Shown: positions 11,750 through 20,836, counted from the first letter of the stretch. The stretch: DNA of 64,000 nucleotides from Solimonas_A sp035476855 (GCA_035476855.1 DATILC010000168.1:1-64000), one strand, 5' to 3'. Program-made: numbers and translations. The notes: a model not told the origin generated them from the sequence alone.

Positions 11750-12931
11750 TCAGACCGCCTTCCCTGCCGCGACTCCCGACGCCCAAGCCCACTGGAAGTT
11801 GAAGCCCCCCAGCCACCCGGTCACATCCACCACCTCGCCCACGAAATACAGCCCCGGCACCCGCTTCGACTCCATCGTCGCCGACGACAACTCGTTCGTA
11901 TCCACCCCGCCCAGCGTCACCTCGGCCGTGCGATAGCCCTCGGTCCCGGAAGCCGTGACCGGCCAGTCGGCCAACTGCGCCGCCAGCTCCTTCAGTTCCT
12001 GCGGCCGGTATTGGCGCATCAGCTTGCTGCCCAGCCACTCCTCGCAAAGCCGCTGCGCGAAACGCTTTGGCAGCGCCTCCCCCAGCACCGTGCGGAACTC
12101 GGCGGCCGGCCGTGCCTGCTGCTGCTCCTGCAGCCAGACCAGGGCCTCGCGGTCCGGCAACAGGTCCAGGCGCAGTTCGTCGCCGGGCTGCCAGTAGTTG
12201 GAGATCTGCAGGATCGAGGGGCCGCTGAGGCCGCGGTGGGTGACCAGCAGCTGGTTGCGGAAGGCCTGGCCGTTGGCGCGGGCCTCGACCGGCAGCGACA
12301 GGCCGCTGAGGTCCTGGTATTGCTCCTGCGGACGGCCGCTCAGCGTCAGCGGCACCAGGCCGGCCCGGGTCGGCAGGACCTTGTGGCCGAACTGCCGCGC
12401 CAGCTGGTAGCCGAAGCCGCTGGCGCCCATGCTCGGGATCGACAGGCCGCCGGTGGCCACGACCAGCTTCGCCGCGCTGAACGTGCCGCGCGCGGTATGC
12501 ACCGCGAAGCCCGCGGCTGGCTGGTCCACCCGATCCACCGCGCAGTCCGCCTCGATCCGCACCTGCGCCGCCGTGCACTCGTCCAGCAGCATGCGGACAA
12601 TCAGCTTCGACGAGTCGTCGCAGAACAGCTGGCCCAGCTCCTTCTCGTGGTAGGCGATGCCGTGTCGCTCGACCAGGGCGATGAAGTCGGCCGGGGTGTA
12701 GCGCGCCAGCGCCGACTTGCAGAAATGCGGGTTGGCGGAAAGGAAGTTCTGCGGGCCGGCATGGATATTCGTGAAATTGCAGCGCCCGCCGCCGGACATC
12801 AGGATCTTCTTGCCGACCTTGTTGGCATGCTCGATCACCAGCACGCGACGGCCGCGCTGGCCGGCGGTCAGCGCGCACATCAGGCCGGCGGCGCCGGCAC
12901 CGAGGACGATCAGGTCGTAGTCCGGGCTCAT
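11750..12931 (-). CDS. HI0933-like (YhiN family) flavoprotein
   Basis: 393 residues. The N-terminal FAD-binding Rossmann motif GAGAAGLMCAL is at 11-21, followed by the family signature KVGKKILMSGGGRCNFTN at about 38-55. The C-terminal FAD contact is GLYFVGEVVDVTGWLGGFNFQ. It belongs to the BaiN/YhiN-type predicted NAD(P)/FAD oxidoreductases; the substrate is unknown. It stands alone, with a REP pair just past its stop and a short gap to the divergent rluF. Confidence 0.92.
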   Translation of the reverse strand: MSPDYDLIVLGAGAAGLMCALTAGQRGRRVLVIEHANKVGKKILMSGGGRCNFTNIHAGPQNFLSANPHFCKSALARYTPADFIALVERHGIAYHEKELGQLFCDDSSKLIVRMLLDECTAAQVRIEADCAVDRVDQPAAGFAVHTARGTFSAAKLVVATGGLSIPSMGASGFGYQLARQFGHKVLPTRAGLVPLTLSGRPQEQYQDLSGLSLPVEARANGQAFRNQLLVTHRGLSGPSILQISNYWQPGDELRLDLLPDREALVWLQEQQQARPAAEFRTVLGEALPKRFAQRLCEEWLGSKLMRQYRPQELKELAAQLADWPVTASGTEGYRTAEVTLGGVDTNELSSATMESKRVPGLYFVGEVVDVTGWLGGFNFQWAWASGVAAGKAV

Positions 12932-12993
12932 AGGGCGCGCAGTTTCAGGGCAAGCGGCGCCGGGCGCCAGTCCCCGCCGTTAAACTGCGCCCC

Positions 12994-13692
12994 ATGCGAC
13001 TCAACAAGTACATCAGCGAGACCGGCGTCTGCTCGCGCCGCGCGGCCGACAGCTGGATCGAGGCCGGCCGGGTGCAGGTCAACGGCCAGGTGGCCGTGCT
13101 GGGCACCCAGGTCAACGAGGGCGACGAGGTGCTGGTCGACGGCCAGCCGGTGGGCCGGCGCCAGCAACAGCATGTCTACATCGCGCTGAACAAGCCGCCG
13201 GGCATCACCTGCACCACCGAGCAGCACATCCGCGGCAACATCGTCGACTACATCCACCACAAGGAACGCATCTTCCCGATCGGTCGCCTCGACAAGGATT
13301 CCGACGGCCTGATCCTGCTGACCAGCAACGGCGACATCGTCAATGAGATCCTGCGCTCCGAGAACAACCACGAGAAGGAATACGTGGTCACGGTCGACCA
13401 GTGGGTCACCGACGATTTCGTCCAGGGCATGGCCGGCGGCGTACCGATCCTCGACACCCTGACCCAGCCCTGCCGGGTCTGGCGTACCGCGCCGCGGACC
13501 TTCCACATCGTCCTGACCCAGGGCCTCAACCGCCAGATCCGCCGCATGTGCGACCACTTCAGCTACGAAGTACGGCGCCTGCAGCGCATCCGCATCATCA
13601 ACGTCGAACTCGGCGAACTGCGGCCCGGCCAGTGGCGCGACCTGACTCCGGCCGAGCTGCAGCAACTGCTGCCGCAGCGCGAACACTGGTAA
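12994..13692 (+). CDS. rluF: 23S rRNA pseudouridine(2604) synthase RluF-like
   Basis: 232 residues. The N-terminal S4 RNA-binding domain (1-50: MRLNKYISETGVCSRRAAD) is followed by the RsuA/RluB/E/F catalytic domain. The catalytic Asp100 lies in PIGRLDKDSDGLILLTSNGD. Downstream motifs NNHEKEYVVTVD and QGLNRQIRRMCDHFSYEV match RluF best. It isomerises U2604 (and in E. coli tRNA-Tyr U35) to pseudouridine. It lacks the basic C-terminal tail of E. coli RluF. Confidence 0.9.
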   Translation: MRLNKYISETGVCSRRAADSWIEAGRVQVNGQVAVLGTQVNEGDEVLVDGQPVGRRQQQHVYIALNKPPGITCTTEQHIRGNIVDYIHHKERIFPIGRLDKDSDGLILLTSNGDIVNEILRSENNHEKEYVVTVDQWVTDDFVQGMAGGVPILDTLTQPCRVWRTAPRTFHIVLTQGLNRQIRRMCDHFSYEVRRLQRIRIINVELGELRPGQWRDLTPAELQQLLPQREHW

Positions 13693-13720
13693 GCCCTTCC
13701 CTCCCGAAACCAAACGCCCC

Positions 13721-14512
13721 ATGGAAAAGAACTCCCGCACCGCCCTGGTCACCGGCGCCTCCGCCGGCATCGGCGCCTGTTTCGCCCGCCACCTCGCAGC
13801 CGAGGGCTACGCGCTGGTGCTGGTGGCACGCCGTGCCGAGCGCCTGCAGGAGCTGGCGCAGGAGCTGCGTGCGACGCATGGCGTGCGTTGCGAGGTGATC
13901 ACCGCCGACCTCAACGACGCCGGCGCACCGCGCGCCATCGTCGAGGCGGTGCAGCGCCGTGGCCTGTCGGTGGATTTCCTGGTCAACAATGCCGGCCTGT
14001 CCGGCAAGGACCGCTTCGCCGATACCCCCTGGGAAGCACTGGCCGGCGAGATCCAGCTGATGGTCACCGCCGTCACCGAGTTGGCGCACCGCGTGCTGCC
14101 GGGCATGCAGGAGCGCGGCTGGGGCCGCATCCTCAACCTGTCCTCGATCGCCGCCTTCGCACCGCCCGGGGCCAGCCTGCTTTACACCGGCATCAAAAGC
14201 TATGTGCTGAACATGTCGCAGGCGCTGGACATGGAACTGAAGCCGCAGGGCATCCACGTCACCGCGCTGTGCCCCGGCTTCACCCACAGCGAGTTCCACG
14301 ACGTGATGGGCACGCGCGATGTCGCCAACAAGCTGCCGCGGCTGCTGTGGCAGGAGCCCGAGGCCGTGGTGCGCGAAGGTTATGAGGCGGTGATGAAGGG
14401 CCGGCCGGTCTGCGTGCCGGGCACCGTCAACAAGCTGCTCGCCGCCGGCATGCGGCCGATTCCCGAGTCGCTGCGCTACCAGATCGGCCGGATCGCTAAC
14501 CCCTTCAAGTAA
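13721..14512 (+). CDS. SDR-family NAD(P)-dependent oxidoreductase
   Basis: 263 residues. The cofactor motif TGASAGIG is at 11-18 and NNAG at 89-92. The catalytic triad is Ser141/142 with Tyr155-T-G-I-Lys159. The C-terminal CPGFTHSEFHDVM matches the classical SDR PG motif. It resembles the 260-residue DltE/YqjQ-like short-chain reductases with a late basic tail. The substrate is unknown. It starts 28 bases after rluF and may be co-transcribed. Confidence 0.88.
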   Translation: MEKNSRTALVTGASAGIGACFARHLAAEGYALVLVARRAERLQELAQELRATHGVRCEVITADLNDAGAPRAIVEAVQRRGLSVDFLVNNAGLSGKDRFADTPWEALAGEIQLMVTAVTELAHRVLPGMQERGWGRILNLSSIAAFAPPGASLLYTGIKSYVLNMSQALDMELKPQGIHVTALCPGFTHSEFHDVMGTRDVANKLPRLLWQEPEAVVREGYEAVMKGRPVCVPGTVNKLLAAGMRPIPESLRYQIGRIANPFK

Positions 14513-14591
14513 AACGCGGCGGGCGCACCGCTGCAGCAGGCCATCGCCCGCGCGGAAAAGGACTGATCGCCCACTCCGGGCACAGGCCGGC

Positions 14592-14639
14592 TTGCAGTCA
14601 TTCATACGCAAGCGTATAAATTTCCTACGTGAACGTAGG
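14592..14639 (+). promoter_or_regulatory. TetR-gene promoter with two palindromic operators
   Basis: -35 TTGCAG (14592-14597), 17-base spacer and -10 TATAAA (14615-14620). Two palindromes lie on it: ATACGC-AA-GCGTAT (14604-14617), covering spacer and -10, and CCTACG-TGAA-CGTAGG (14624-14639), covering the start point. The predicted start of transcription (about 14627-14629) coincides with the GTG start codon, so the message is probably leaderless and autorepressed. Confidence 0.6.
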
Positions 14640-15264
14640 AAAAGCCAGGAACCATCGCAGTCGAGCCGCCCATCTGGGGCCGGAACGGCGGCGCCCGCAG
14701 ATTCTCGATGCCGCGCTGAAGCTGGCAGCCGGACCGGGCCTGCACACCGTGAACATGGAGTCCGTGGCGCAGGCCATCGGGGTTACCAAGCCCTCCGTCT
14801 ACGCCTGCTTCAGTTCGCGCGAGGACCTGCTGGACGCCCTGCTGGCGCGCGAGGAGCAGCGCCTGTTTGCCGGCGTGATGGCGGCGCTGCCGGCAGAGCT
14901 GGACCTGCACGATCCGCAGCGGCTGATGACCGAGGGTTTCCGAGCGCTGTTCCGCGTGGTCGAGCAGCACGCCGATTCCTGGCGGCTGGTACTGGCCGCC
15001 GAGAACGATCCCGCCGCCGGCGAACGCCACCGCGAGGCGAGGCGCCTGGTGGCCCAGCGCGCCACCCTGCTCGGCGAAGCCTGGCTGCGCAGCCGCGGCG
15101 CCCGCGACATCGAGCGCCGCCTGCCGGTGCTGGTGCAGCTGTTCATGTCCAGCTGTGAGGGCATGGTGCGCGCCCTGCTTGCCGGCAGCGTGCCCGGCTG
15201 GAGCATCGACGACCTGGGCGCCTATGTCGGCCGCCTGCTGCTGTCTTCCTTCGAGGAAGCCTGA
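14629..15264 (+). CDS. TetR/AcrR-family transcriptional regulator
   Basis: 211 residues from a GTG start. The helix-turn-helix (about 27-70) reads RPQILDAALKLAAGPG...SVAQAIGVTKPSVYACFSSRE, a standard TetR fold with the conserved PSVYACF recognition helix. The C-terminal ligand domain is all-helical with no recognisable family. No Shine-Dalgarno precedes the GTG; the promoter geometry suggests a leaderless start. It lies 44 bases before an MpaB/DUF2236 oxygenase gene and probably controls itself and that gene (inference). Confidence 0.88.
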   Translation: MNVGKARNHRSRAAHLGPERRRPQILDAALKLAAGPGLHTVNMESVAQAIGVTKPSVYACFSSREDLLDALLAREEQRLFAGVMAALPAELDLHDPQRLMTEGFRALFRVVEQHADSWRLVLAAENDPAAGERHREARRLVAQRATLLGEAWLRSRGARDIERRLPVLVQLFMSSCEGMVRALLAGSVPGWSIDDLGAYVGRLLLSSFEEA

Positions 15265-15308
15265 GGCTTGCCTTCACATCTGTCTGCATCGCAAAGAGGA
15301 ACCGAGTA

Positions 15309-16262
15309 ATGACTTCAAGCCGCCCATCGATCCGCCCCGTGCCGAAGCGTCCGCGCGAGGACTGGGGCCTGTTCGGGCCCGACTCGCCGACCTGGAAGGT
15401 CTGGAGCAGCCCGACCGCGCTGCTCGCCTTCCAGCGCTCCATCGTCGTCGAATCCTTCGATCCCTTCCTGGCCGCGGCCGTGCATGACCAGAACGGCGTG
15501 CGCTACAACGCCACGCGCCGCTTCGACCGCACCATCCAGTACTTCCTGACCGTGGCCTGCGGCGATTCGCGCGCCGCCATCGAGGCCTCGGAAATCCTGA
15601 TGCGCGTGCACGCCAAGGCCACCGGCACCGAGCCGATCAGCCAGCAGCCCTACAGCGCCAACGCACCGGAATCGCAGCTGTGGATCCACATCACCGGCTG
15701 GCAGTCGAACCTGCTGTGCTACGAGCGCTACGGCGGCGGCAAGCTCAGCGAGGCCGCAGAGAAGCAGTACTGGGCCGAGTGCGCGATCGCCGCCGAGTTG
15801 CAGACCTGCAAACCCTCCGACGTGCCGCGCTCGCGCGCCGAGGTACGCGAGTACTACGCGGCGATGCGTCCGCGGCTCTGCATCTCCGACCGCTCGCGCG
15901 CGCTGATCCGCTACTTCCTGCGCTCGCAGCGCAGCGTCGCCGGCACCGGCCTCTGGCTCGGCAGCCATGTGATGTCGACCGCAACCATCGCCACCATCCC
16001 GCGCTGGATGCGCCAGCTCGGCGACTTCGACCAGCCGGCCTGGCTCGACGCCGCCATCGTCGCCCCGGCACGCATGGCAGTGAAGCTCGCCGGGCAGCCG
16101 CTGGCGGCACGCACCACGCTGAGGATGATGGCGCCTTCGGCGCTGCCGGTGATGGAACAGGTGATCCGCGGCGAAAAACCACTGCGCGATGAGATCCTGA
16201 GCCCGGCCGAGGCGCGGCAGCGCTACGGGCGTACGGACCTCGCCGCAGCGCACGCAGCGTAG
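15309..16262 (+). CDS. MpaB/DUF2236-family putative oxygenase
   Basis: 317 residues. The early stretch WKVWSSPTALLAFQRSIVVESFDP and the histidine segment (ILMRVHAKATGT) match the DUF2236 family, which includes the latex-clearing rubber oxygenase Lcp and fungal MpaB. Family members bind heme b through conserved His/Arg; other ligands cannot be fixed by eye. No signal peptide, so probably cytoplasmic. An SD GAGGAA lies 8 bases before the ATG. It follows the TetR gene and probably forms an inducible pair. Confidence 0.8.
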   Translation: MTSSRPSIRPVPKRPREDWGLFGPDSPTWKVWSSPTALLAFQRSIVVESFDPFLAAAVHDQNGVRYNATRRFDRTIQYFLTVACGDSRAAIEASEILMRVHAKATGTEPISQQPYSANAPESQLWIHITGWQSNLLCYERYGGGKLSEAAEKQYWAECAIAAELQTCKPSDVPRSRAEVREYYAAMRPRLCISDRSRALIRYFLRSQRSVAGTGLWLGSHVMSTATIATIPRWMRQLGDFDQPAWLDAAIVAPARMAVKLAGQPLAARTTLRMMAPSALPVMEQVIRGEKPLRDEILSPAEARQRYGRTDLAAAHAA

Positions 16263-16329
16263 TCATCAAGCCAACGAAAAAGGCTCTTCTCCGATTCGCG
16301 AGGACTGAATCCACGCCGTCTGAACCTTG

Positions 16330-16355
16330 CTCCCTCTCCCCGCGGGGAGAGGGAG
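16330..16355. repeat. Perfect 26-base palindrome downstream of MpaB gene
   Basis: CTCCCTCTCCCC-GC-GGGGAGAGGGAG, a 12-base stem 68 bases after the DUF2236 stop. It may end that transcript, though the T-run is short (ATTT), or be a dispersed intergenic palindrome. Confidence 0.6.
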
Positions 16356-16402
16356 AGATTTCATAGCCGGGCAGCGGCACCCGCAAACCGGAGAAGAACC
16401 AC

Positions 16403-16430
16403 AAAAAAGGGCCGGGAAATCCCGGCCCTT
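16403..16430 (-). terminator. Terminator of acyl-CoA dehydrogenase gene
   Basis: The stem AAGGGCCGGG (16407-16416) / CCCGGCCCTT (16421-16430) has loop AAAT. Read on the minus strand it is followed by a T-run (16408-16403) and starts 22 bases after the stop. Confidence 0.9.
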
Positions 16431-16452
16431 CTTGTCGTTGCTGCTTGCGGCT

Positions 16453-18237
16453 TTAGAAGTTCTCGACGTCCATTTCCATCAGCGTGGCCGCACCGGCACG
16501 CGCCTGCTTGATCAGCGAGGAGCTCTCCGGGTAGAGCTTGGCGAAGTAGAAGCGCGCGGTGGTCAGCTTGGTCTTGTAGAAGGCGTCCTGGTCCTGCTTC
16601 TTGATGGCGACGCCGGCGGCGAAGCACCAGGCGAACGAGAACACCAGGTGGCCGATGACGCGCAGGTAAGGCACGGCAGCGGCACCGACCTCGTCCGGGT
16701 TCTTCATCGCCTTCTGGCCGATCTCCATCGTCAGCTTCTGCACTTCAGCCAGCAGCGCGGCCAGCGGATCGCAGAATTCCTTCATCGCCGGATTCTCGGC
16801 GTGGAACTTGATCAGGTCCTGGATCACCTTGCCGAACTTCATCAGCTTGGCGCCACCGTCGGCCAGCACCTTGCGGCCCAGCAGGTCCAGCGCCTGGATG
16901 GTGTTGGTGCCTTCGTAGATCATGTTGATGCGCGCATCGCGCACATGCTGTTCCAGGCCCCACTCGGCGATGTAGCCGTGGCCGCCCAGCACCTGCATCG
17001 CCAGCGTGGTCGAGTCATAACCGTTGTCGGTGATGAAGCCCTTGATCACCGGGGTGAGCAGGGCAACCATGTCGGCGTTCTCCTTGCGGATCTTCTCGTC
17101 AGGGTGCTTGTGCTCCATGTCGATCGCCAGGCCTGCCCAGTAGCTGAACGCGCGCGCGGCTTCGACGTAGGCCTTCTGCGTCAGCAGCATGCGGCGCACG
17201 TCGGGGTGCACGATGATCGGATCGGCCGGCTTGTCCTTGGCCTTGGGGCCGGTCAGCGAGCGGCTCTGCACGCGATCCTTCGCGTAGGCCAGCGAGTTCT
17301 GGTAGGCCACTTCGGCCAGGCCGACGGACTGCATGCCGACGCCCAGGCGCGCGCTGTTCATCATCACGAACATGGCGTTGAGGCCCTTGTTGGCCTCGCC
17401 CACCAGCGTGCCGATGGCGCCGTCGAAATTCATCACGCAGGTGGCGTTGCCGTGGATGCCCATCTTGTGTTCGATCGAGCCGCACTTCACCGCATTGCGC
17501 TTGCCCGGCTTGCCGTCGGCGTCCGGAATGAACTTCGGCACGATGAACAGCGAGATGCCCTTGGTACCCTGCGGCGCATCCGGCAGGCGCGCCAGCACCA
17601 GGTGGATGATGTTCTGCGACATGTCGTGCTCGCCGGCCGAGATGAAGATCTTGGTGCCGGAGACCGCGTAGGTGCCGTCGCCGACGGGCTCGGCCTTGGA
17701 CTTGAGGATGCCGAGGTCGGTGCCGGCGTGGGATTCGGTCAGGCACATCGTGCCAGTCCATTCGCCCGAGACCAGCTTCGGCAGGTACAGCTGCTTCTGC
17801 TCCGGCGTGCCGAAGGCATGCAGCGCGTTGTAGGCGCCATGCGACAGGCCCGGGTACATGGTCCAGGCCTGGTTGGCGGAGTTCATCATCTCCATGAAGG
17901 CGCTGTGGATGACGTGCGGCAGGCCTTGGCCGCCGAAGTCCGGATCCATGCCCAGCGCACCCCAGCCAGCCTCGACGAACTGCGCGTAGGCCTCCTTGAA
18001 GCCGGTCGGCGTCTTCACCACGCCGTCGCCCAGGTACTTGCAGCCCTCGCGGTCGCCGATCTGGTTCAGCGGGTACAGCACCTCGGCGCAGAATTTGCCG
18101 CCTTCCTCGAGGATGGTGTTGATCGTCTCGGCGTCGATGTCGGCGTGCGCCGGAAGCTTCTTCAGCGCGCTCGAGACATTGAGCATCTCGTGCAGCACGA
18201 ACTGCATGTCACGCAGCGGCGGAGTGTACTGACCCAT
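16453..18237 (-). CDS. Acyl-CoA dehydrogenase (DmdC/FadE-like long form)
   Basis: 594 residues, the length of the long acyl-CoA dehydrogenases with an extra C-terminal domain (DmdC-like). N-terminal region LHEMLNVSSALKKLP; FAD/substrate motif CLTESHAGTDLG at about 170; VSGTKIFISAGEHD; C-terminal QVLGGHGYIAEWGLEQHVRDARI carrying FAD contacts. It introduces the alpha-beta double bond in acyl-CoA; chain length is not predictable here. Single gene with a palindromic operator in its promoter and its own terminator. Confidence 0.92.
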   Translation of the reverse strand: MGQYTPPLRDMQFVLHEMLNVSSALKKLPAHADIDAETINTILEEGGKFCAEVLYPLNQIGDREGCKYLGDGVVKTPTGFKEAYAQFVEAGWGALGMDPDFGGQGLPHVIHSAFMEMMNSANQAWTMYPGLSHGAYNALHAFGTPEQKQLYLPKLVSGEWTGTMCLTESHAGTDLGILKSKAEPVGDGTYAVSGTKIFISAGEHDMSQNIIHLVLARLPDAPQGTKGISLFIVPKFIPDADGKPGKRNAVKCGSIEHKMGIHGNATCVMNFDGAIGTLVGEANKGLNAMFVMMNSARLGVGMQSVGLAEVAYQNSLAYAKDRVQSRSLTGPKAKDKPADPIIVHPDVRRMLLTQKAYVEAARAFSYWAGLAIDMEHKHPDEKIRKENADMVALLTPVIKGFITDNGYDSTTLAMQVLGGHGYIAEWGLEQHVRDARINMIYEGTNTIQALDLLGRKVLADGGAKLMKFGKVIQDLIKFHAENPAMKEFCDPLAALLAEVQKLTMEIGQKAMKNPDEVGAAAVPYLRVIGHLVFSFAWCFAAGVAIKKQDQDAFYKTKLTTARFYFAKLYPESSSLIKQARAGAATLMEMDVENF

Positions 18238-18279
18238 GGCGGTCTCCTGATGAGGGGAAAGGAAAGGAAAAATCAGTTG

Positions 18280-18308
18280 CCCATACTGTACCGTATGTAT
18301 ATCGGCAA
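18280..18308 (-). promoter_or_regulatory. Acyl-CoA dehydrogenase promoter with TetR-like operator
   Basis: Minus strand: -35 TTGCCG (18308-18303), 17-base spacer, -10 TATGGG (18285-18280). The palindrome CATACTGTACCGTATG (18282-18297), with one mismatched pair, occupies the spacer and -10, as in TetR-repressed fatty-acid genes. Confidence 0.5.
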
Positions 18309-18340
18309 TCCTATTGCCTGGTCAGAATTTTCCTCCTCCA

Positions 18341-18374
18341 GAAAGACGAATGCCCGCTTTCGCGGGCATTCGTC
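18341..18374 (-). terminator. Probable terminator of deaD
   Basis: The 13-base stem GACGAATGCCCGC / GCGGGCATTCGTC has a four-base loop. On the minus strand it is followed only by TTTC, so the U-tract is weak. It lies 20 bases after the deaD stop. Confidence 0.75.
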
Positions 18375-18393
18375 AACTGGCCGGAGTGACAGC

Positions 18394-20373
18394 TCAGTAG
18401 CGCGGCTTCTTGTGCGGCCCCTTGTGCTCGGGACGGGCGCGATGCACCGGACGATCACCCGCGGGGTTGCCGGCGCCCGCGGACTTGATGCCCAGCGTCG
18501 GCCGCGGAGCCGGACGGGTCGGCTTCTTCGCGGTGTACGGCAGCTCAACCGGCGCGTCACCGGGACGGCTGATGCGCAGCTGCTGGCCGCAGACCCAGGT
18601 CTTCTGCAGGTCGCGGAACACGTCCTTCGGCATGCCCTGCGGCAGGTCGACGAAGCTGTGGTCCTCGCGGATGTCGATGCGGCCGATGAACTCGCTCTCC
18701 AGCCCGGCCTCGTTGGCGATCGCGCCGACGATGTTGCCCGGCTGCACGCCGTGCACATGGCCGACCTCGATGCGGTAGGTCTCGGAAGGCTCGTCGTTGT
18801 TCTTCTCGCGCTGCGGACGCTCGGGACGTTCCGGACGCTCGACGCGCTCGACGCGTTCAGCACGCTCCGGACGTTCCGGGCGCTCAGCACGCACGGGGCG
18901 CGCCGACGGTTCCGGGCGCTCGACGCGCGCGGGCCGCTCAGAACGCTCGGGCCGTTCGCTGCGCTCGAAACGTGCCGGCCGCGATTCCTGGTGCATCTCG
19001 CGACGTTCGGCATGGCGCGTCACCGCAGTCGGCGCCGGCAGGGACGCCGTCGGATTCAGCAGCAGCGGTGCATCACCCTGCACCACCCGCGCCAGCGCCG
19101 CGGCGATTTCCAGTGCCGGCACGTTCTGCTCGCGCTCCACCGCCTCGATCAGTTCGCGGAACACGTCCAGGTCGGTGGCGGACAGCGAGTCGACGATGCG
19201 CTGCTTGAAGCGCGCGATGCGCGTGTCGTTGACTGCCTGCGGGCTCGGCAGGTCCATGCGCTGAATGGTCTGGCGCGTGGCGCGCTCAATCGCCTGCAGC
19301 AGGTGACGCTCGCGCGGCGTGACGAACAGGATCGCATCGCCGCTGCGGCCGGCACGGCCGGTGCGGCCGATGCGGTGCACGTAGGACTCGGTATCGGTCG
19401 GGATGTCGTAGTTGACGACGTGGCTGACGCGCTCGACGTCGAGGCCGCGTGCGGCGACGTCGGTGGCGACGACGATGTCGACCGAGCCGTCCTTGAGCTT
19501 CTGCACGATGCGCTCGCGGTCACGCTGGGCGATGTCGCCGTTCAGCGCCATCGCGGAGAAGCCCCGTGCTGCCAGCTTGTCGGCCAGCTCGACGGTCTCG
19601 TTCTTGGTGCGCGCGAACACCAGCATGCCCTCGAAGCTCTCGACCTCGAGGATGCGGGTCAGCGCGTCAAGCTTGTGCATGCCGCTGACCATCCAGTAAC
19701 GCTGGCGGATGTTGGTCGCGGTGGTGGTCTTGGCCTTGATCGTGATCTCGGCCGGGGATTTCAGGTAGGTCTGCGCGATGCGGCGGATCTGCGGCGGCAT
19801 CGTCGCCGAGAACAGCGCGACCTGGCGCGTCTCCGGGGTCTGCTGCAGGATCTTCTCGACGTCCTCGATGAAGCCCATGCGCAGCATCTCGTCGGCCTCG
19901 TCCAGCACCAGATAGCGCAGGGAGTCGAGCTTGAGCGTCGCCTTGTCGATGTGGTCGATCACGCGACCCGGCGTGCCGACGATCACCTGCGCACCGCGGC
20001 GCAGGCCGGCCAGCTGCGGGCCATAGCTCTGGCCGCCGTAGATCGGCAGCACATGGAAGCCAGGGATATGCGCGGCGTACTTCTGGAACGCTTCGGCGAC
20101 CTGGATTGCCAGTTCGCGCGTCGGCGCCAGCACCAGCACCTGCGGCTTCTTCAGGCTGGTGTCGATGCGCGACAGCGCCGGCAGCGCGAAGGCGGCGGTC
20201 TTGCCGGTACCGGTCTGGGCCTGGCCCAGCAGGTCACGGCCTTCGAGCAGCTGCGGGATGGTCTGCGCCTGGATCGGCGAGGGATTTTCGTAGCCCACAT
20301 CGGCCAGGGCCTTGAGGACAGGCTCGGAAAGGCCGAGATCGGAAAAACGGACGGAAGATGACTCGTCGGACAT
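18394..20373 (-). CDS. deaD: ATP-dependent RNA helicase DeaD/CsdA
   Basis: 659 residues from ATG 20373. Q motif and Walker A AQTGTGKT (52-59), DEAD box (VLDEADEML) and SAT motif (FSATMPPQIRR). Helicase C carries HRIGRTGRAGR. The RNA-binding DbpA-like domain near the C-terminus contains IRVDIRE-type strands (GRIDIREDHSFVDLPQGMP). Between about 450 and 540 lies a low-complexity Arg/Glu/Pro tract (repeats of ERPER and ERVER). It remodels rRNA and mRNA in ribosome assembly, especially in the cold. A -10-like TATGAT about 215 bases upstream suggests a long 5' leader, as known for csdA. Confidence 0.95.
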   Translation of the reverse strand: MSDESSSVRFSDLGLSEPVLKALADVGYENPSPIQAQTIPQLLEGRDLLGQAQTGTGKTAAFALPALSRIDTSLKKPQVLVLAPTRELAIQVAEAFQKYAAHIPGFHVLPIYGGQSYGPQLAGLRRGAQVIVGTPGRVIDHIDKATLKLDSLRYLVLDEADEMLRMGFIEDVEKILQQTPETRQVALFSATMPPQIRRIAQTYLKSPAEITIKAKTTTATNIRQRYWMVSGMHKLDALTRILEVESFEGMLVFARTKNETVELADKLAARGFSAMALNGDIAQRDRERIVQKLKDGSVDIVVATDVAARGLDVERVSHVVNYDIPTDTESYVHRIGRTGRAGRSGDAILFVTPRERHLLQAIERATRQTIQRMDLPSPQAVNDTRIARFKQRIVDSLSATDLDVFRELIEAVEREQNVPALEIAAALARVVQGDAPLLLNPTASLPAPTAVTRHAERREMHQESRPARFERSERPERSERPARVERPEPSARPVRAERPERPERAERVERVERPERPERPQREKNNDEPSETYRIEVGHVHGVQPGNIVGAIANEAGLESEFIGRIDIREDHSFVDLPQGMPKDVFRDLQKTWVCGQQLRISRPGDAPVELPYTAKKPTRPAPRPTLGIKSAGAGNPAGDRPVHRARPEHKGPHKKPRY

Positions 20374-20809
20374 GGTTACCCCTAGTGCGTCAGAAAATGG
20401 CTCTGAACGGCGACCGACCGCAGCGCAGAGTGCGCTGACGGCATGCAGGCCGGCGGCGCGGAAAAGTCTCGGCCTCAAGGGCGGATGGCTTTTCCTCTGG
20501 AAGGCGATCTATGCGCCTTCTACAAGCCGGGGTCCCAAGGGCTGCTCAACATTGACCGCAGCCAGAACAACGGCTGCGGGGCGCGCATCATACAGGAAAC
20601 AATTGGCAAATGTTGCACAGCAGCAAAACCCGAGGCCAGTGGCACCGGCAGAAGCCGGAACGCTGCCCGGGGAATCGACACCCTTGGTCTGAAGCAACGA
20701 TCAGGATGCGGTCTGTTCGATCCGGCTTGCTGACCCCAGTCCCTTTCGGGTCGCTTCATGCCGGGCGGCGCCCTGAATCGCTGCTTGCCGGCATTCGCGC
20801 GCGACCAAC
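20374..20809. other. Long deaD upstream region, no gene seen
   Basis: About 435 bases without a convincing gene. On the minus strand TATGAT (20592-20587) is the best -10 candidate for deaD, implying a leader of about 200 bases. Cold-shock genes often have such leaders. Confidence 0.4.
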
Positions 20810-20836
20810 AAAAAAAACCCAGCCGAAGGCTGGGTT
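20810..20836 (-). terminator. Terminator of tRNA-Asn
   Basis: The stem AACCCAGCC / GGCTGGGTT (20816-20824, 20828-20836) with a GAA loop is followed on the minus strand by eight T (to 20810). It lies 28 bases past the tRNA. Confidence 0.92.

Noticed and set aside
16327..20361. Very long open frame (1344 codons) on the plus strand
   Set aside because: It is antisense to the acyl-CoA dehydrogenase and deaD; the His/Arg/Leu-rich translation is typical of a frame opposite high-GC genes.
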